Shown here one piece after another: positions 9,814 to 18,912 of a stretch of DNA of 64,000 nt. The position numbers and the translations under genes were made by a program. Positions within the stretch are counted from its first letter, which is position 1. Every line of letters starts with the position of its first letter. A model generated the notes under the pieces. It saw only the letters and a program-made list of their open reading frames with translations, was not told where the DNA came from and ran no database searches. Source of the stretch: Bacillota bacterium LX-D (GTDB taxonomy: Bacteria > Bacillota > DUOV01 > Zhaonellaceae); assembly GCA_031628995.1 (NCBI GenBank), contig JAVLUO010000006.1, positions 1-64,000 of the forward strand, in the 5' to 3' direction.

Positions 9814-10086
9814 TATTACCCGCCTATCAATATAAATAGTAATCTTAGATGAGTTAAATTATATTTACTTTGATTATACACTTTTTAGCTACTATTAAAA
9901 TATTAAAACATTAGCCAATTCAGTTTCCAACTGTGCAAGGAACTATTACCAAAAGAAAAAATACATAAAAAGCCTTGTTAAAGTATAAAATTAAATTAAA
10001 GTTGGAAAACATATATAGGTAATTTTTCGTCCAGATAGAGGCAGCTTAAAAAATATTGCTAATTGCAAGTTTTGTTTAATTTTTCC

Positions 10087-10115
10087 TTGCAATTTCAGCA
10101 ATAGTATGGTATCAT
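10087..10115 (+). promoter_or_regulatory. Sigma-A promoter of the cold-shock gene
   Basis: TTGCAA (10087-10092) and TATCAT (10110-10115) are 17 bases apart. This predicts an untranslated leader of about 115 bases, with a small hairpin (AAGATG 10131-10136 with CATCTT 10150-10155), as is usual for csp mRNAs whose leaders change fold with temperature. The rest of the 423-base gap 9814-10236 is AT-rich; it must also hold the leftward promoter of the MprF-like gene. Confidence 0.6.
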
Positions 10116-10236
10116 TATGCTTGTGTTAAAAAGATGAGAAGAACGAAAGCATCTTGAGGCCTCTTATTATAAAGATGGATGAAAGATATGAAGTTATTCC
10201 GCTTTTTGATTAAAATTATTTTAGGAGGCTTTAAAA

Positions 10237-10434
10237 ATGCAAGGTAAAGTAAAATGGTTTAACTCTGACAAAGGTTTTGGCTTTATTGAAAGCAACGAAG
10301 GTGGAGATGTTTTTGTTCACTATTCAGCAATTCAAAAAGAAGGTTTCAAAACCCTTGAAGAAGGTCAAGATGTTGAATTTGATGTAGTAAGTGGCAATCG
10401 CGGACCCCAAGCTGCAAACGTTAAACTTATCTAA
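10237..10434 (+). CDS. Cold-shock protein, CspA family
   Basis: A 65-residue single cold-shock domain with both RNA-binding motifs, KGFGFIE (RNP1) and VFVHYSAI (RNP2), and the usual start [17 protein letters not shown]. It acts as an RNA chaperone. A strong TAGGAGG site precedes the ATG. It has its own promoter and terminator, and the next gene is a DEAD-box helicase, a common functional partner in unfolding mRNA in the cold. Confidence 0.95.
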   Translation: MQGKVKWFNSDKGFGFIESNEGGDVFVHYSAIQKEGFKTLEEGQDVEFDVVSGNRGPQAANVKLI

Positions 10435-10452
10435 CATTCATAACGAACATTG

Positions 10453-10484
10453 AGGCATTTCCCTTAATAGGAAATGCCTTTTTT
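10453..10484 (+). terminator. Terminator after the cold-shock gene
   Basis: A 10-bp stem (AGGCATTTCC with GGAAATGCCT) followed by TTTTTT. It lies between the csp gene and the helicase, so reading into the helicase probably depends on partial read-through or a separate promoter. Confidence 0.85.
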
Positions 10485-10548
10485 GATTCTATTTTACCTA
10501 TTTTGGGTAAATTATAAAAAAAAACATTTTTATTTAAGAGGTGTATTT

Positions 10549-11955
10549 ATGCCAACTTTTTATGAATTAGGTTTAAGCCATCCTGTTGTTAGAGCTACTT
10601 TGAAGATGGGCTTTGAAGAAACAACGCCAATTCAGGAAAAAACCATTCCTTTGGCGCTTACAGGCGCTGATGTAATTGGCCAAGCTCAAACTGGAACAGG
10701 GAAAACAGCTGCTTTTGGGATTCCTTTAGTAGAAAAGATAGATAAAGATTTGGGAAATGTTCAAGGTATGGTTATCACACCTACGAGAGAATTAGCTACT
10801 CAAGTAGCAGAAGAACTAAATAAGCTGGGCCAATTTAAAGGTGTAAGGGCTGTGCCTATTTACGGTGGACAAGATATTAGGTACCAAATTAAAGCATTAA
10901 AAAATAAGGCTCAGATTATCGTTGGAACTCCTGGCCGTCTGCTGGATCACTTAAAAAGAAGAACCATTAGACTTCAACATTTAAGTTTGGTAGTTCTTGA
11001 CGAAGCTGATGAAATGCTGAATATGGGTTTCATTGAAGATATTGAAAATATTTTGAAAGAAGTTCCCGAAGAACATCAGACCCTACTTTTTTCAGCCACT
11101 ATGCCGGAATTAATTCGGAAATTAGCGGAAAAATTTATGCATAATCCCCATTTTATAAACATTAAAAATAAAGAGCTTACTGTGCCCGATACGGAGCAGA
11201 TTTATATAGAAGTTCAAGAAAAACAAAAGTTTGATGTACTGTGCCGTCTGATCGATATTCAATCACCAGAGTTGACAATTATTTTTGGACGCACCAAAAG
11301 AAGGGTAGATGAAATTTATGAAGCATTGAATATTCGAGGATATTCTGCAGAAGGCCTTCATGGAGATTTGACCCAAGCTAAAAGAAATAGTGTACTGCGC
11401 CATTTTAAAGAGGGTATTACTGAAATTCTAGTGGCTACAGACGTAGCGGCTAGGGGATTAGATATTAGCGGCGTGACCCATGTTTACAACTATGACATTC
11501 CCCAAGACCCGGAAAGTTATGTGCACCGCATTGGACGCACAGGCAGAGCAGGGAAACATGGCATTGCAACAACCTTTGTCACACCCCGGGAAATTGGACA
11601 GCTCAAACAAATTGAGCAAGTTATTAAGCGAAAAATAGCTCGTAAGCCCATACCTACTTTGCTCGAAGCTATTGAAGGACAACAGAGATTGACAATTGAA
11701 AAATTAATGGAGACAGTGGAGCAGGGAGATACACTACAATACAAAGAATTAGCAGAGGAACTGCTAGAAGAAATTGATTCTGTAGCCCTCCTATCGGCTG
11801 CCTTAAAATTGTTAACTAAACAACCTGATACAACTCCCGTTAAAATTACTGAGGAGAAACCTTTTGTTCCTAAAAAGTCAAAAGGAAAATCCTACCGGAA
11901 GCCTAAATTTAAGAGTGAAGGCAGAAATGATAAAAAGTATAGTAAAAGAAAATAG
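10549..11955 (+). CDS. DEAD-box RNA helicase (CshA/DeaD type)
   Basis: A 468-residue ATP-dependent RNA helicase. Motifs in order: Q motif ([13 protein letters not shown]), Walker [67 protein letters not shown] helical stretch and a Lys/Arg-rich tail follow, like CshA, which works in mRNA decay and ribosome assembly at low temperature. The frame is open 25 codons further upstream, but that part overlaps the csp terminator; the ATG at 10549 follows AAGAGGTG at good spacing. Confidence 0.92.
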   Translation: MPTFYELGLSHPVVRATLKMGFEETTPIQEKTIPLALTGADVIGQAQTGTGKTAAFGIPLVEKIDKDLGNVQGMVITPTRELATQVAEELNKLGQFKGVRAVPIYGGQDIRYQIKALKNKAQIIVGTPGRLLDHLKRRTIRLQHLSLVVLDEADEMLNMGFIEDIENILKEVPEEHQTLLFSATMPELIRKLAEKFMHNPHFINIKNKELTVPDTEQIYIEVQEKQKFDVLCRLIDIQSPELTIIFGRTKRRVDEIYEALNIRGYSAEGLHGDLTQAKRNSVLRHFKEGITEILVATDVAARGLDISGVTHVYNYDIPQDPESYVHRIGRTGRAGKHGIATTFVTPREIGQLKQIEQVIKRKIARKPIPTLLEAIEGQQRLTIEKLMETVEQGDTLQYKELAEELLEEIDSVALLSAALKLLTKQPDTTPVKITEEKPFVPKKSKGKSYRKPKFKSEGRNDKKYSKRK

Positions 11956-11980
11956 TTAAACACATTTTTCTAAGGCCTTT

Positions 11981-12639
11981 TTAAAGTAAACCTTTTTCTT
12001 TAGTTGTTAAAAATGGTTTACCTAAATCCTCCAATATTTTTGGCTCTATTCCTATGCCTTGGGCTTCACTTGCTAAGATAACGTGGTTTTCCTCAGCAGC
12101 TGCCTTGATAACTAAATTATGGCCTGGCTCCATGGCCTCAAAACCATTGGGGACGAGGTTGAAAATTAATTGGCGAATCTCTTTTTCATCTACTAGGATT
12201 GTTGGTAAATTCGCAGCTAATTCTAGGGAGAAATTCATTTCATGGCTAATGGCAGCTGCTTTGATTAGCGGCTTTAATAATTAAATAGTGATTAAGATTA
12301 ATAAGTGCCCTTTGATTAAGCTCAGCAACTTTATTTTCTTGCTAAGTAAAGAAACTCTGTAATAATAGAATTAGTCCGACTTAATTCTTCAATTATAATA
12401 GAGTAATGTTTTTGAAAAGGAGCACATTTTTTTTTGCTTAACAATTGCAACAACTCTAAAACTGTCATCATGGAGTTTCTGATCTCATGGCTGATGCCGG
12501 CTGCCATTGCTCCCATCATGTTTAGACGTTCGATCCGCAGCAATTCTTCTCCTACCTTTTTCCGTTCCGTAATATCTCTACCAATGATGTGCAGACGAGG
12601 AAGAGTAAGTGTTACTAAATAGGACCCAATTGCAGACAA
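11981..12639 (-). pseudogene. Remnant of a PAS/HisKA/HATPase sensor kinase
   Basis: Two open fragments in different frames form one decayed kinase. 12331-12639 encodes the end of a PAS domain (IIGRDITERKKVGEELLRIERLNMMG) and the phosphoacceptor region GISHEIRN, then SIITEFLYLA. 11981-12238 encodes the N-box side of the ATPase domain (ILVDEKEIRQLIFNLVPNGFEAM) and stops before the G boxes finish. The pattern fits KinE-like sporulation or aerobic-type kinases. Stops and frameshifts lie between (12239-12330), and the N-terminus is cut off near 12640, where an ArsR fragment begins on the other strand. Confidence 0.8.
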
Positions 12640-12782
12640 AAAACCACCATTTAAACATTTTAAAAAATGCCGGATTGGTCCCGGATGAACGTCAAGGTCA
12701 AAATATTACTTATTCCTTAAATTCAAGTGTTGTTGAAGATATATTAAATTGGTTTTTAAGTTTAAAAAAAAGGAGGTTGAAG
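12640..12782 (+). pseudogene. 3' remnant of an ArsR-family repressor (SdpR-like)
   Basis: The reading HHLNILKNAGLV, then QGQNITYSLNSSVVEDILNW, is the recognition helix and wing of an ArsR repressor such as SdpR. The first half of the gene is missing; before about 12640 the DNA belongs to a kinase remnant on the other strand. In this frame there is no stop before sdpI, apparently because an A run (12764-12771) gained a base: with one A fewer the frame ends just after the sdpI ribosome site. Confidence 0.7.
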
Positions 12783-12785
12783 CAC

Positions 12786-13430
12786 ATGAGCAGCTTCAGA
12801 AAAGATTGGCTGATAATGCTTATCCTAGCTATAATTTTTATAGTTGGGGTTCTAGTTTATCCCTTGCTTCCAGCTAGAGTGCCTATGCACTGGAATGCAA
12901 CAGGACAAGTTGATGGGTATGGATCTCGCTTTTGGGGAGCTTTTGGACTGCCTTTAACGGCACTGGCTTTGTATCTTTTGTTTATCTTTTTGCCAAGGTT
13001 AGATCCCAAAAAAGAGAATCACCAAAAGTTTAGCAATGTATATGGTTTATTAAAATTAATTATTATTCTTTTTCTCACAATTATGTACTTGGCTCAAATA
13101 GGTTTTGCCATTGGTTATCCGATTAATATAGGTTTTATCACCAAATTCTGTGTAGGTTTAATCTTTGCCGTAGTAGGCAATTATTTTGGGAAATTGCGGT
13201 TTAATTATTTTGTAGGAATTAGGACTCCTTGGACTTTGGCTAATGAGCAGGTTTGGACTAAAACCCATCGGATGGCAGGACCCCTCTGGGTTGGAGCAGG
13301 TGGTGTCTTTATTTTTTCCGCTTTCTTTAATGCTGCTTGGACCTTTTGGCTTTCTATTGGTGCCTTGATGTTAGCAGTAGTAATACCATTTATCTTTTCT
13401 TATCTTTTATTTACGAAACTTCAAAGTTAG
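12786..13430 (+). CDS. SdpI-family integral membrane protein
   Basis: A 214-residue membrane protein with about six TM helices. It has the DUF1648 start (LPARVPMHWNATGQVDGYGSR) and the SdpI core (YFGKLRFNYFVGIRTPWTL, then VWTKTHRMAGPLW). In Bacillus subtilis SdpI gives immunity to the SdpC toxin and sequesters its repressor SdpR; many relatives have no known toxin. The ATG at 12786 follows AGGAGG. The upstream ArsR gene, normally the partner repressor, is broken here, so control of this gene has probably been lost or changed. Confidence 0.85.
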   Translation: MSSFRKDWLIMLILAIIFIVGVLVYPLLPARVPMHWNATGQVDGYGSRFWGAFGLPLTALALYLLFIFLPRLDPKKENHQKFSNVYGLLKLIIILFLTIMYLAQIGFAIGYPINIGFITKFCVGLIFAVVGNYFGKLRFNYFVGIRTPWTLANEQVWTKTHRMAGPLWVGAGGVFIFSAFFNAAWTFWLSIGALMLAVVIPFIFSYLLFTKLQS

Positions 13431-13450
13431 CATTGATTAGATCCAGCTCA

Positions 13451-13497
13451 AATAACCAGCCTGCTGTTACGTTAAACATACAGCAGGCTGGTTATTC
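13451..13497. terminator. Strong bidirectional terminator hairpin
   Basis: A 17-bp near-perfect stem, with arms AATAACCAGCCTGCTGT at 13451-13467 and ACAGCAGGCTGGTTATT at 13480-13496, lies between the convergent sdpI and DUF4342 genes. The right end touches the stop region of the leftward gene. Confidence 0.8.
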
Positions 13498-13959
13498 TTA
13501 TGGCTTTTTGATTTCCTGAGTGATTTTTTTGGTGAGGTTTTTGACTACGTTAGAAAATTTAGTAATTTTGTTATTAATGGAGCATTCGTCTCCTGTATTC
13601 TTCATAAAGCCTATTTTACAATTTGTGAATACAGCAAGTACAAGGGCTGCTAAAGTAACAGGCAGTGAGACAATGGCTGCTAGCAAAGCAATTGTAGTAG
13701 GTACATTGAGAACGGTTTTATCCTGTTTTTTAATTGTAAAGTTAATTCTATTTAGTTTGATAAACGCATTTTTTGTTTTTCTTAGCAATGAGGAATTAGC
13801 AAAGTGCATTCCCTCTTGCTTAAGTTTGTTTTGTTCCTCAAAATAAGCAAGGGTTTCTACTATATCTCCATTGAATTTTTCCAATGCCTCCTTAGCCTCT
13901 TTGTAGTTCACTTTAGCTCTTGCCCTAATTATATCGATTTTTTCCAGGGATATATCCAT
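13498..13959 (-). CDS. DUF4342 (UBA-like) membrane protein
   Basis: A 153-residue protein. The first 45 residues (LEKIDIIRARAKVNYKEAKE, then ALEKFNGDIVETLAYFEE) are a UBA-like DUF4342 domain, related to the helix bundle at the start of elongation factor Ts. A hydrophobic segment near residues 90-112 is probably one membrane helix, which places the domain in the cytosol at the membrane. The biochemical role of the family is unknown. Confidence 0.75.
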   Translation of the reverse strand: MDISLEKIDIIRARAKVNYKEAKEALEKFNGDIVETLAYFEEQNKLKQEGMHFANSSLLRKTKNAFIKLNRINFTIKKQDKTVLNVPTTIALLAAIVSLPVTLAALVLAVFTNCKIGFMKNTGDECSINNKITKFSNVVKNLTKKITQEIKKP

Positions 13960-14030
13960 TTTTAATCCCTCCGCTTTTTTATTTTCCCTTTGTTAATATA
14001 GTAGATAAAAAAAGTTAGAAGGATAATAAA

Positions 14031-15258
14031 TTAGGCAAGTTTTGTTGTCCAAGAGGAACAATTCCAAATGTCGGTGACAAAGTCCTGATAAAATTCGGGC
14101 TCGTGGCAGATGAGAAGAATACTGCCTTTGTATTTCTGCAAAGCACTCTTCAATTCTGCTTTAGCATCTACGTCTAAGTGGTTAGTAGGTTCATCTAAAA
14201 CCAGTACATTAGTTTCTCGATTGACAAGTTTTCCTAACCGAACCTTAGCTTGTTCCCCGCCGCTTAAAACAACAACTTTGCTTTCAATATGCTTAGTTGT
14301 TAGGCCGCATTTTGCTAATGCTGACCGCACTTCATACTGGGTATAGGAGGGGAAATCCTGCCAAAATTCTTCAATACAGGTATTATAATTAGTTTCTTTA
14401 ATCTCCTGTTCAAAGTAGCCAAGATGCAGATATTCCCCAAGTTCTACAGATCCCTCCAGGGGATTGATTTCACCTAAAATACTACGGAGCAAAGTGGTTT
14501 TTCCTAAACCATTGGCACCGATGAGCGCAACCTTCTGCCCTCTTTCCATGGTAATATTTAAAGGCTTGGACAAAGGCTCGTCATAACCGATGACTAAATC
14601 TTTTGTTTGAAAAATTATTTTGCCTGAAGTTCTGGCTTCCTTAAAATTAAATTGGGGTTTGGGCTTTTCTTTCAGCAGCTCAATTTTTTCCATCTTGTCA
14701 AGTTTCTTCTGCCGAGACATGGCCATGTTTCGAGTAGAAACCCGAGCCTTATTCCTAGCAACGAAGTCCTCTAGCTCCGCAATTTCTTGTTGCTGTCTTT
14801 TATAGGCAGCTTCTAGCTGTTGCTTTTTAGTTTCGTAAACTGTAAGAAAATTATTGTAGTCCCCGACATAGCGGTTTAGTTCTTGATTTTCCATATGATA
14901 AATTATATTAACTACGCTGTTTAAAAAAGGAATATCGTGAGAAATAAGAATAAAGGCATTTTCATAATCCTGTAAATAACGCTGCAGCCACTGGATATGT
15001 TCCTCATCAAGAAAGTTGGTTGGTTCGTCTAAAAGAAGAATATCCGGCTTTTCCAGCAGCAACATTTTTAGCCCATTCTATTTTTCCTTCATCTGGTTCC
15101 AAGTTACCAGTGACAATGTTCATAAATGTGGATTTTCCTTCCCCGTTGGCCCCAATAAGTCCAATGTGCTCCCCTTTTAAAAGCCGAAAAGAGACATTAT
15201 TAAAAATTGCCCGGTCTCCAAAACCATGGCTCAGGTTTTTTACTGTTAAGATACTCAT
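14031..15258 (-). pseudogene. ABC-F ATPase with internal deletion
   Basis: 15258-15070 encodes the first half of ATPase domain 1 (MSILTVKNLSHGFGDRAIF, Walker A GANGEGKS, to EWAKNV). In another frame from 15065, LLLEKPDILLLDEPTN (Walker B) resumes, followed by the linker and a complete domain 2 (GANGLGKTT, LSGGEQAKVRL, LDEPTNHLDV). About 100-110 codons that should hold the LSGGQ signature of domain 1 are missing at 15060-15072, and the join is out of frame. A protein from 15065 down would have only one full ATPase site. ABC-F proteins act on ribosomes in translation rescue or antibiotic resistance; this copy is very likely inactive. Confidence 0.85.
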
Positions 15259-15356
15259 TTAAAGCTCCTTTCCAGATGTTTAAATATACATAATCCATTA
15301 TAGCCAAGTCTAAAAGGAATACAAAGAATAAATAAAATAAACTGCCAAAACCAGTA

Positions 15357-15411
15357 TTTACAATTGAGTAATTCTCCTTTATAATCTAACTGTACTAACC
15401 ATAATAGTACG
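15357..15411 (+). promoter_or_regulatory. Promoter and candidate GntR operator
   Basis: TTTACA (15357-15362) and a perfect TATAAT (15380-15385) are 17 bases apart. An inverted repeat GTACT-N9-AGTAC (15392-15396 and 15406-15410) lies on the expected transcription start. That position would suit repression by the GntR regulator encoded next, as in ytr-type operons. Confidence 0.65.
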
Positions 15412-15470
15412 GATAAAACAGCCTGCTGTTAGATTTAGGCTAATAAGATTAAAGGGAGAGGAGGGAAGCA

Positions 15471-15857
15471 ATGTTAGATTTAGATTTTAGAAGCAGGGTC
15501 CCAATCTATGAGCAGCTAGTAGAGAAGTTTAAGGAATTAATTATAACTGAAGTTTTGAAAAAAGATGAACAATTACCCTCAATTCGAGCTTTGGCTAAAG
15601 AACTGACCATTAACCCCAATACTATTCAAAAAGCATATCGGGAGCTAGAAATGCAAAGCTATATTTACTCTGTACCCGGGAAAGGAAACTTTGTAGCAGC
15701 TATGACCAATAAGATCAATGAAGAAAGGCTGTCTCAATTAAAAGAAGAAATGACTAAGCTTTTAGCAGAAGCTATGTTTTTAGGCCTAAAAAGAGAAGAA
15801 ATCCTAGGCATTATTGAGGAGATAGATAAAAGCGGCAAAGGAGGAAGAGTAAGGTGA
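15471..15857 (+). CDS. GntR-family regulator (YtrA type)
   Basis: A 128-residue repressor with a winged helix-turn-helix (residues 10-70: YEQLVEKFKELI, LPSIRALAKELTINPNTIQK, YRELEMQSYIYSVPGKGNFV) and a short C-terminal helix, the layout of the YtrA subfamily, which lacks a large effector domain. It is first in an operon with an ABC ATPase and permease, overlapping the ATPase start by four bases. It probably represses its own operon until a cell-envelope signal is sensed (inference). Confidence 0.88.
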   Translation: MLDLDFRSRVPIYEQLVEKFKELIITEVLKKDEQLPSIRALAKELTINPNTIQKAYRELEMQSYIYSVPGKGNFVAAMTNKINEERLSQLKEEMTKLLAEAMFLGLKREEILGIIEEIDKSGKGGRVR

Positions 15858-16753
15858 TTGAAATTACTGGCGTAAATAAATCTTTTGAGGATTTTACTGC
15901 CTTAAAAAATATTAGTTTAAAAGTTAAAAAAGGCTCTATCTATGGCTTAGTAGGGTCAAATGGTGCAGGAAAAACTACTTTGCTGAAAACAATTGCAGGC
16001 ATTTATAAGCAAGATACAGGGCAAGTGCGGATTGAAAATGAGGAAGTATTTGAAAATGTGGAGCTAAAAGCCAAAGTTAGCTTTATTCCGGATGCTTTGT
16101 ATTTCTTTACTAACTTTACTATTCAGGAGATGGCTAAATTTTATAGCAGCATTTATCCTTCCTGGAATGTAGAAAGATATACAGTACTGCAGAAAGTTTT
16201 TAAGTTAGACGTAAAAAAAAGAATTAATCGGCTGTCTAAAGGGATGCAGCGCCAAGTTGCCTTTTGGCTGGCTTTATCCACTATGCCTGAATATTTGCTT
16301 TTGGACGAACCCCTAGATGGTTTAGATCCAGTGATGAGGCAAAAAGTTAAAAATTTAATTGTACAGGATGTTGCAGAAAGAGAAATGACCGTTTTAATCT
16401 CCTCCCACAATTTAAAGGAGCTGGAGGATTTATGTGATTCCATTGGGATTTTACATGAGGGGACTGTTCTATTAGAAAAAGATTTAGATGATTTAAAGGC
16501 TGACACGCATAAAATTCAAATTGCTTTTAAAGGAAATGTTCCGGAAAATCCATTTATGGGTTTAAATGTTTTATATATAGAGGAAAGAGGCAGCGTAAAA
16601 ATTTGTATTATTAGAGGAAATAGGGAGAGCATTGTTGCCAAACTACAGAACTTAGGGCCGGCAATTTTAGATATTTTGCCTTTGACCTTGGAAGAAATAT
16701 TTATTTATGAAATGGGGGATGTAGGTTATGAAGCCAGTAGCATCATTTTTTAA
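15854..16753 (+). CDS. ABC transporter ATP-binding protein (YtrB type)
   Basis: A 299-residue ATPase with Walker A GSNGAGKTT, signature LSKGMQRQVAF, Walker B LLLDEPLDGLD and the H-loop SSHNLKELE. The signature LSKGM is usual for bacitracin/YtrB-like exporters. It overlaps the GntR gene by four bases and the permease gene by 26, so the three are co-translated. Cargo is unknown. Confidence 0.88.
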   Translation: MIEITGVNKSFEDFTALKNISLKVKKGSIYGLVGSNGAGKTTLLKTIAGIYKQDTGQVRIENEEVFENVELKAKVSFIPDALYFFTNFTIQEMAKFYSSIYPSWNVERYTVLQKVFKLDVKKRINRLSKGMQRQVAFWLALSTMPEYLLLDEPLDGLDPVMRQKVKNLIVQDVAEREMTVLISSHNLKELEDLCDSIGILHEGTVLLEKDLDDLKADTHKIQIAFKGNVPENPFMGLNVLYIEERGSVKICIIRGNRESIVAKLQNLGPAILDILPLTLEEIFIYEMGDVGYEASSIIF

Positions 16754-18761
16754 ACCAGGGGTCTTTTTAAATGATTTTCATCGGCTTGGTTGGATTGGAG
16801 TTCTACATACCTTAGGACTGCTGTTATTGATTCCGGTGCAAATTCTGATGATAATGGGGGAAAGTTATGTGGACCCCCTTAGATTCAAAAATATCTTTTA
16901 TTACAACAATCAGGAATTTCAAAGTTTTCTAGTAGTAATTATGCCAATTATTTTAGGAATGTGTATGCTGCGCTATCTGCAAGTTAAAAATTCAGTAGAC
17001 ATGATTCATAGCTTACCTATTAAAAGAAGTGCTTTACTGGGCACCCATACTTTAGCGGCATTGCTGCTGCTGTTCTTACCTGTGCTAATTGTTTTTGGCA
17101 CAACATTGCTAATGCAGACTGTTTTAAATCTAGGCAGCTATTATACTATAGTTGATTTACTAAAATGGGCTGGTTTTACCATGCTAATAGAAACAACTAT
17201 TTATTTAGTCAGCATTTTTATAGGCATGGCCGTAGGAATGACTATTGTTCAGGGTGCTGTAACTTTGATTTTCTTATTTTTGCCGGCAGGACTGTTGGTA
17301 TTGTTTGCGGAAAATTTGAAACTACTTCTTTATGGTTTTGATTATAATTGGAGCGGAGTAATTTTTACGAAAATTTCCCCAGTTCTCAGGGTTTTAGAAG
17401 GATTTGACGCGGCAAGGCATAGCTGGGTAGCTAAGTTAGGAATGACTGCCGGTGAAATTATAGCTTACATTGCACTTTGTTTAATTCTTTATTTACTATC
17501 AGGTTACCTATATGGCCGGAGAAAATTAGAAGCGGCTTCTCAGTCCATAGCTTTTCCCTATTTGCGTCCTGTTTTTAAATATGGAGTAACCTTCTGCACA
17601 ATGCTTGTAGGAGGACTATATTTTGCAGGACAACATAGTTATGCCTGGCTGTTTTTCGGCTATTTAATAGGCTCTCTATTTGGCTATTTTATTGCAGAAA
17701 TGATTATAAAAAAATCCGTCAGGGTTTTGAACAGCAGCAAAGGATATGTGCTCTTTTGCTTGGTAATTCTTATACTTTTCTTAGGGATTAAATTTGATAT
17801 TTTAGGCTATGAAAGAAGAATGCCGGAGCTAAGTGAAGTGAAGAGCATCTATTTTGCAGATAATTTTTATTCTTTGCAAGATCAAAGGTTAACTAAGCAA
17901 GAAACTTATGTCCAACCAGATAACATAGCCAATATCTATGCTTTTCACAAAGCATTAATCCAAGATAAAAATGAAAATGGTATTCTAGGCAAAGGTGAGT
18001 CAAGAAAGAATGTTGTCTTTGTTTATCAATTACAAAATGGCAAGAAACTGACTAGGGGCTATTCCTTTCTCCAAGGAAAATATGCAGATTACTTTAAGCC
18101 TATTGAAGAATCGGAAGAATACAAGAAAGCTCGTTATGATGTTTTAAATATAAACTTTATGGATGTTGAAAAAATTACTATTTCCCCGGAAATGAACTCC
18201 AGTAAGCAAGCTATTGTTCTAAAACCAGAGGAAATAAAGGAAGCTATAGAAATGCTAAAGAAAGATATTCATGCTCAGACCTACGAACAAATGCATAATG
18301 GAATCAAACCCTGGGCCAGCATTAACTTCCTAATTGCCGAAGATAAACTAGGCAAGTACTTTAAAAATAATGGAGAGACCCATGAGAGAAGTTTATCTGC
18401 ATCCTGGGAGAAATCTTACCGAAATTTTGCTTTATGGTTACAAAAGAAAGGTTATCTGAAGGAGGCTAGAATTTTGCCTGCTGAGGTAAGTTACATTTCT
18501 GTCGAAGAATATACCAATCAACAAGAATTTAAGGAGAAGGTCTTTGGGACGGATACTGGCCGGGATAAGAGTAAAAAACGCCTTTATTTAACTGAAAAAA
18601 CACAGCTGGAATATTGCTTAAATAATTATCAGTATATTGATCTGGAGAAAAAGGGCGTCTACTATCTAAGATTCTATAACAACAATAAAGAATTTATTGG
18701 AGATGGCATGTTTGATCAGAAGAATGCTCCAGAGTTCATTACGGACTTTTTCTTCAAATAA
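16728..18761 (+). CDS. ABC transporter permease with large C-terminal domain
   Basis: A 677-residue protein. About eight to ten TM helices fill residues 20-365, including DMIHSLPIKRSALLGTHTLA, the cytoplasmic loop typical of ABC-2 type permeases in GntR-linked operons. The remaining 310 residues are soluble and rich in charged residues, likely outside the membrane, with no motif I recognise. The start at 16728 overlaps the ATPase gene and follows a GGGGGATGTAGG site. It is the membrane part of the exporter encoded by this operon. Confidence 0.8.
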   Translation: MKPVASFFKPGVFLNDFHRLGWIGVLHTLGLLLLIPVQILMIMGESYVDPLRFKNIFYYNNQEFQSFLVVIMPIILGMCMLRYLQVKNSVDMIHSLPIKRSALLGTHTLAALLLLFLPVLIVFGTTLLMQTVLNLGSYYTIVDLLKWAGFTMLIETTIYLVSIFIGMAVGMTIVQGAVTLIFLFLPAGLLVLFAENLKLLLYGFDYNWSGVIFTKISPVLRVLEGFDAARHSWVAKLGMTAGEIIAYIALCLILYLLSGYLYGRRKLEAASQSIAFPYLRPVFKYGVTFCTMLVGGLYFAGQHSYAWLFFGYLIGSLFGYFIAEMIIKKSVRVLNSSKGYVLFCLVILILFLGIKFDILGYERRMPELSEVKSIYFADNFYSLQDQRLTKQETYVQPDNIANIYAFHKALIQDKNENGILGKGESRKNVVFVYQLQNGKKLTRGYSFLQGKYADYFKPIEESEEYKKARYDVLNINFMDVEKITISPEMNSSKQAIVLKPEEIKEAIEMLKKDIHAQTYEQMHNGIKPWASINFLIAEDKLGKYFKNNGETHERSLSASWEKSYRNFALWLQKKGYLKEARILPAEVSYISVEEYTNQQEFKEKVFGTDTGRDKSKKRLYLTEKTQLEYCLNNYQYIDLEKKGVYYLRFYNNNKEFIGDGMFDQKNAPEFITDFFFK

Positions 18762-18772
18762 ATAATTGCTCA

Positions 18773-18812
18773 AATAATACCCTGTTCATTCAGGGTATTA
18801 TTTTTTTAGAGG
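18773..18812 (+). terminator. Terminator of the GntR-ABC operon
   Basis: A 12-bp perfect stem (AATAATACCCTG with CAGGGTATTATT) is followed by a run of T immediately downstream of the permease gene. Confidence 0.9.
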
Positions 18813-18881
18813 CATTTGACAATAATAAGAAAACAATTCTATAATTATTGGCAAATGACATAATTGAATAGAATTTGAGAT

Positions 18882-18908
18882 AATCCTCCCGGTTGGGAGG
18901 ATTTTTTG
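18882..18908 (+). terminator. Second terminator-like hairpin
   Basis: A 9-bp stem (AATCCTCCC with GGGAGGATT) with a GGTT loop and TTTTT on the plus-strand side. It lies just beyond the end of the leftward ECF gene, but its T run is on the plus strand, so it looks like a backstop for rightward transcription. Confidence 0.6.
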
Positions 18909-18912
18909 AGAG

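Noticed and set aside
10474-10548. 25-residue N-terminal extension of the DEAD-box helicase
   Set aside because: It overlaps the cold-shock gene's terminator and lacks a ribosome site; the ATG at 10549 has one and gives the family N-terminus.
12609-12785. A single ArsR-SdpI fusion protein starting at 12609
   Set aside because: The first part is a broken ArsR half with foreign sequence before it, and sdpI has its own AGGAGG and ATG at 12786.
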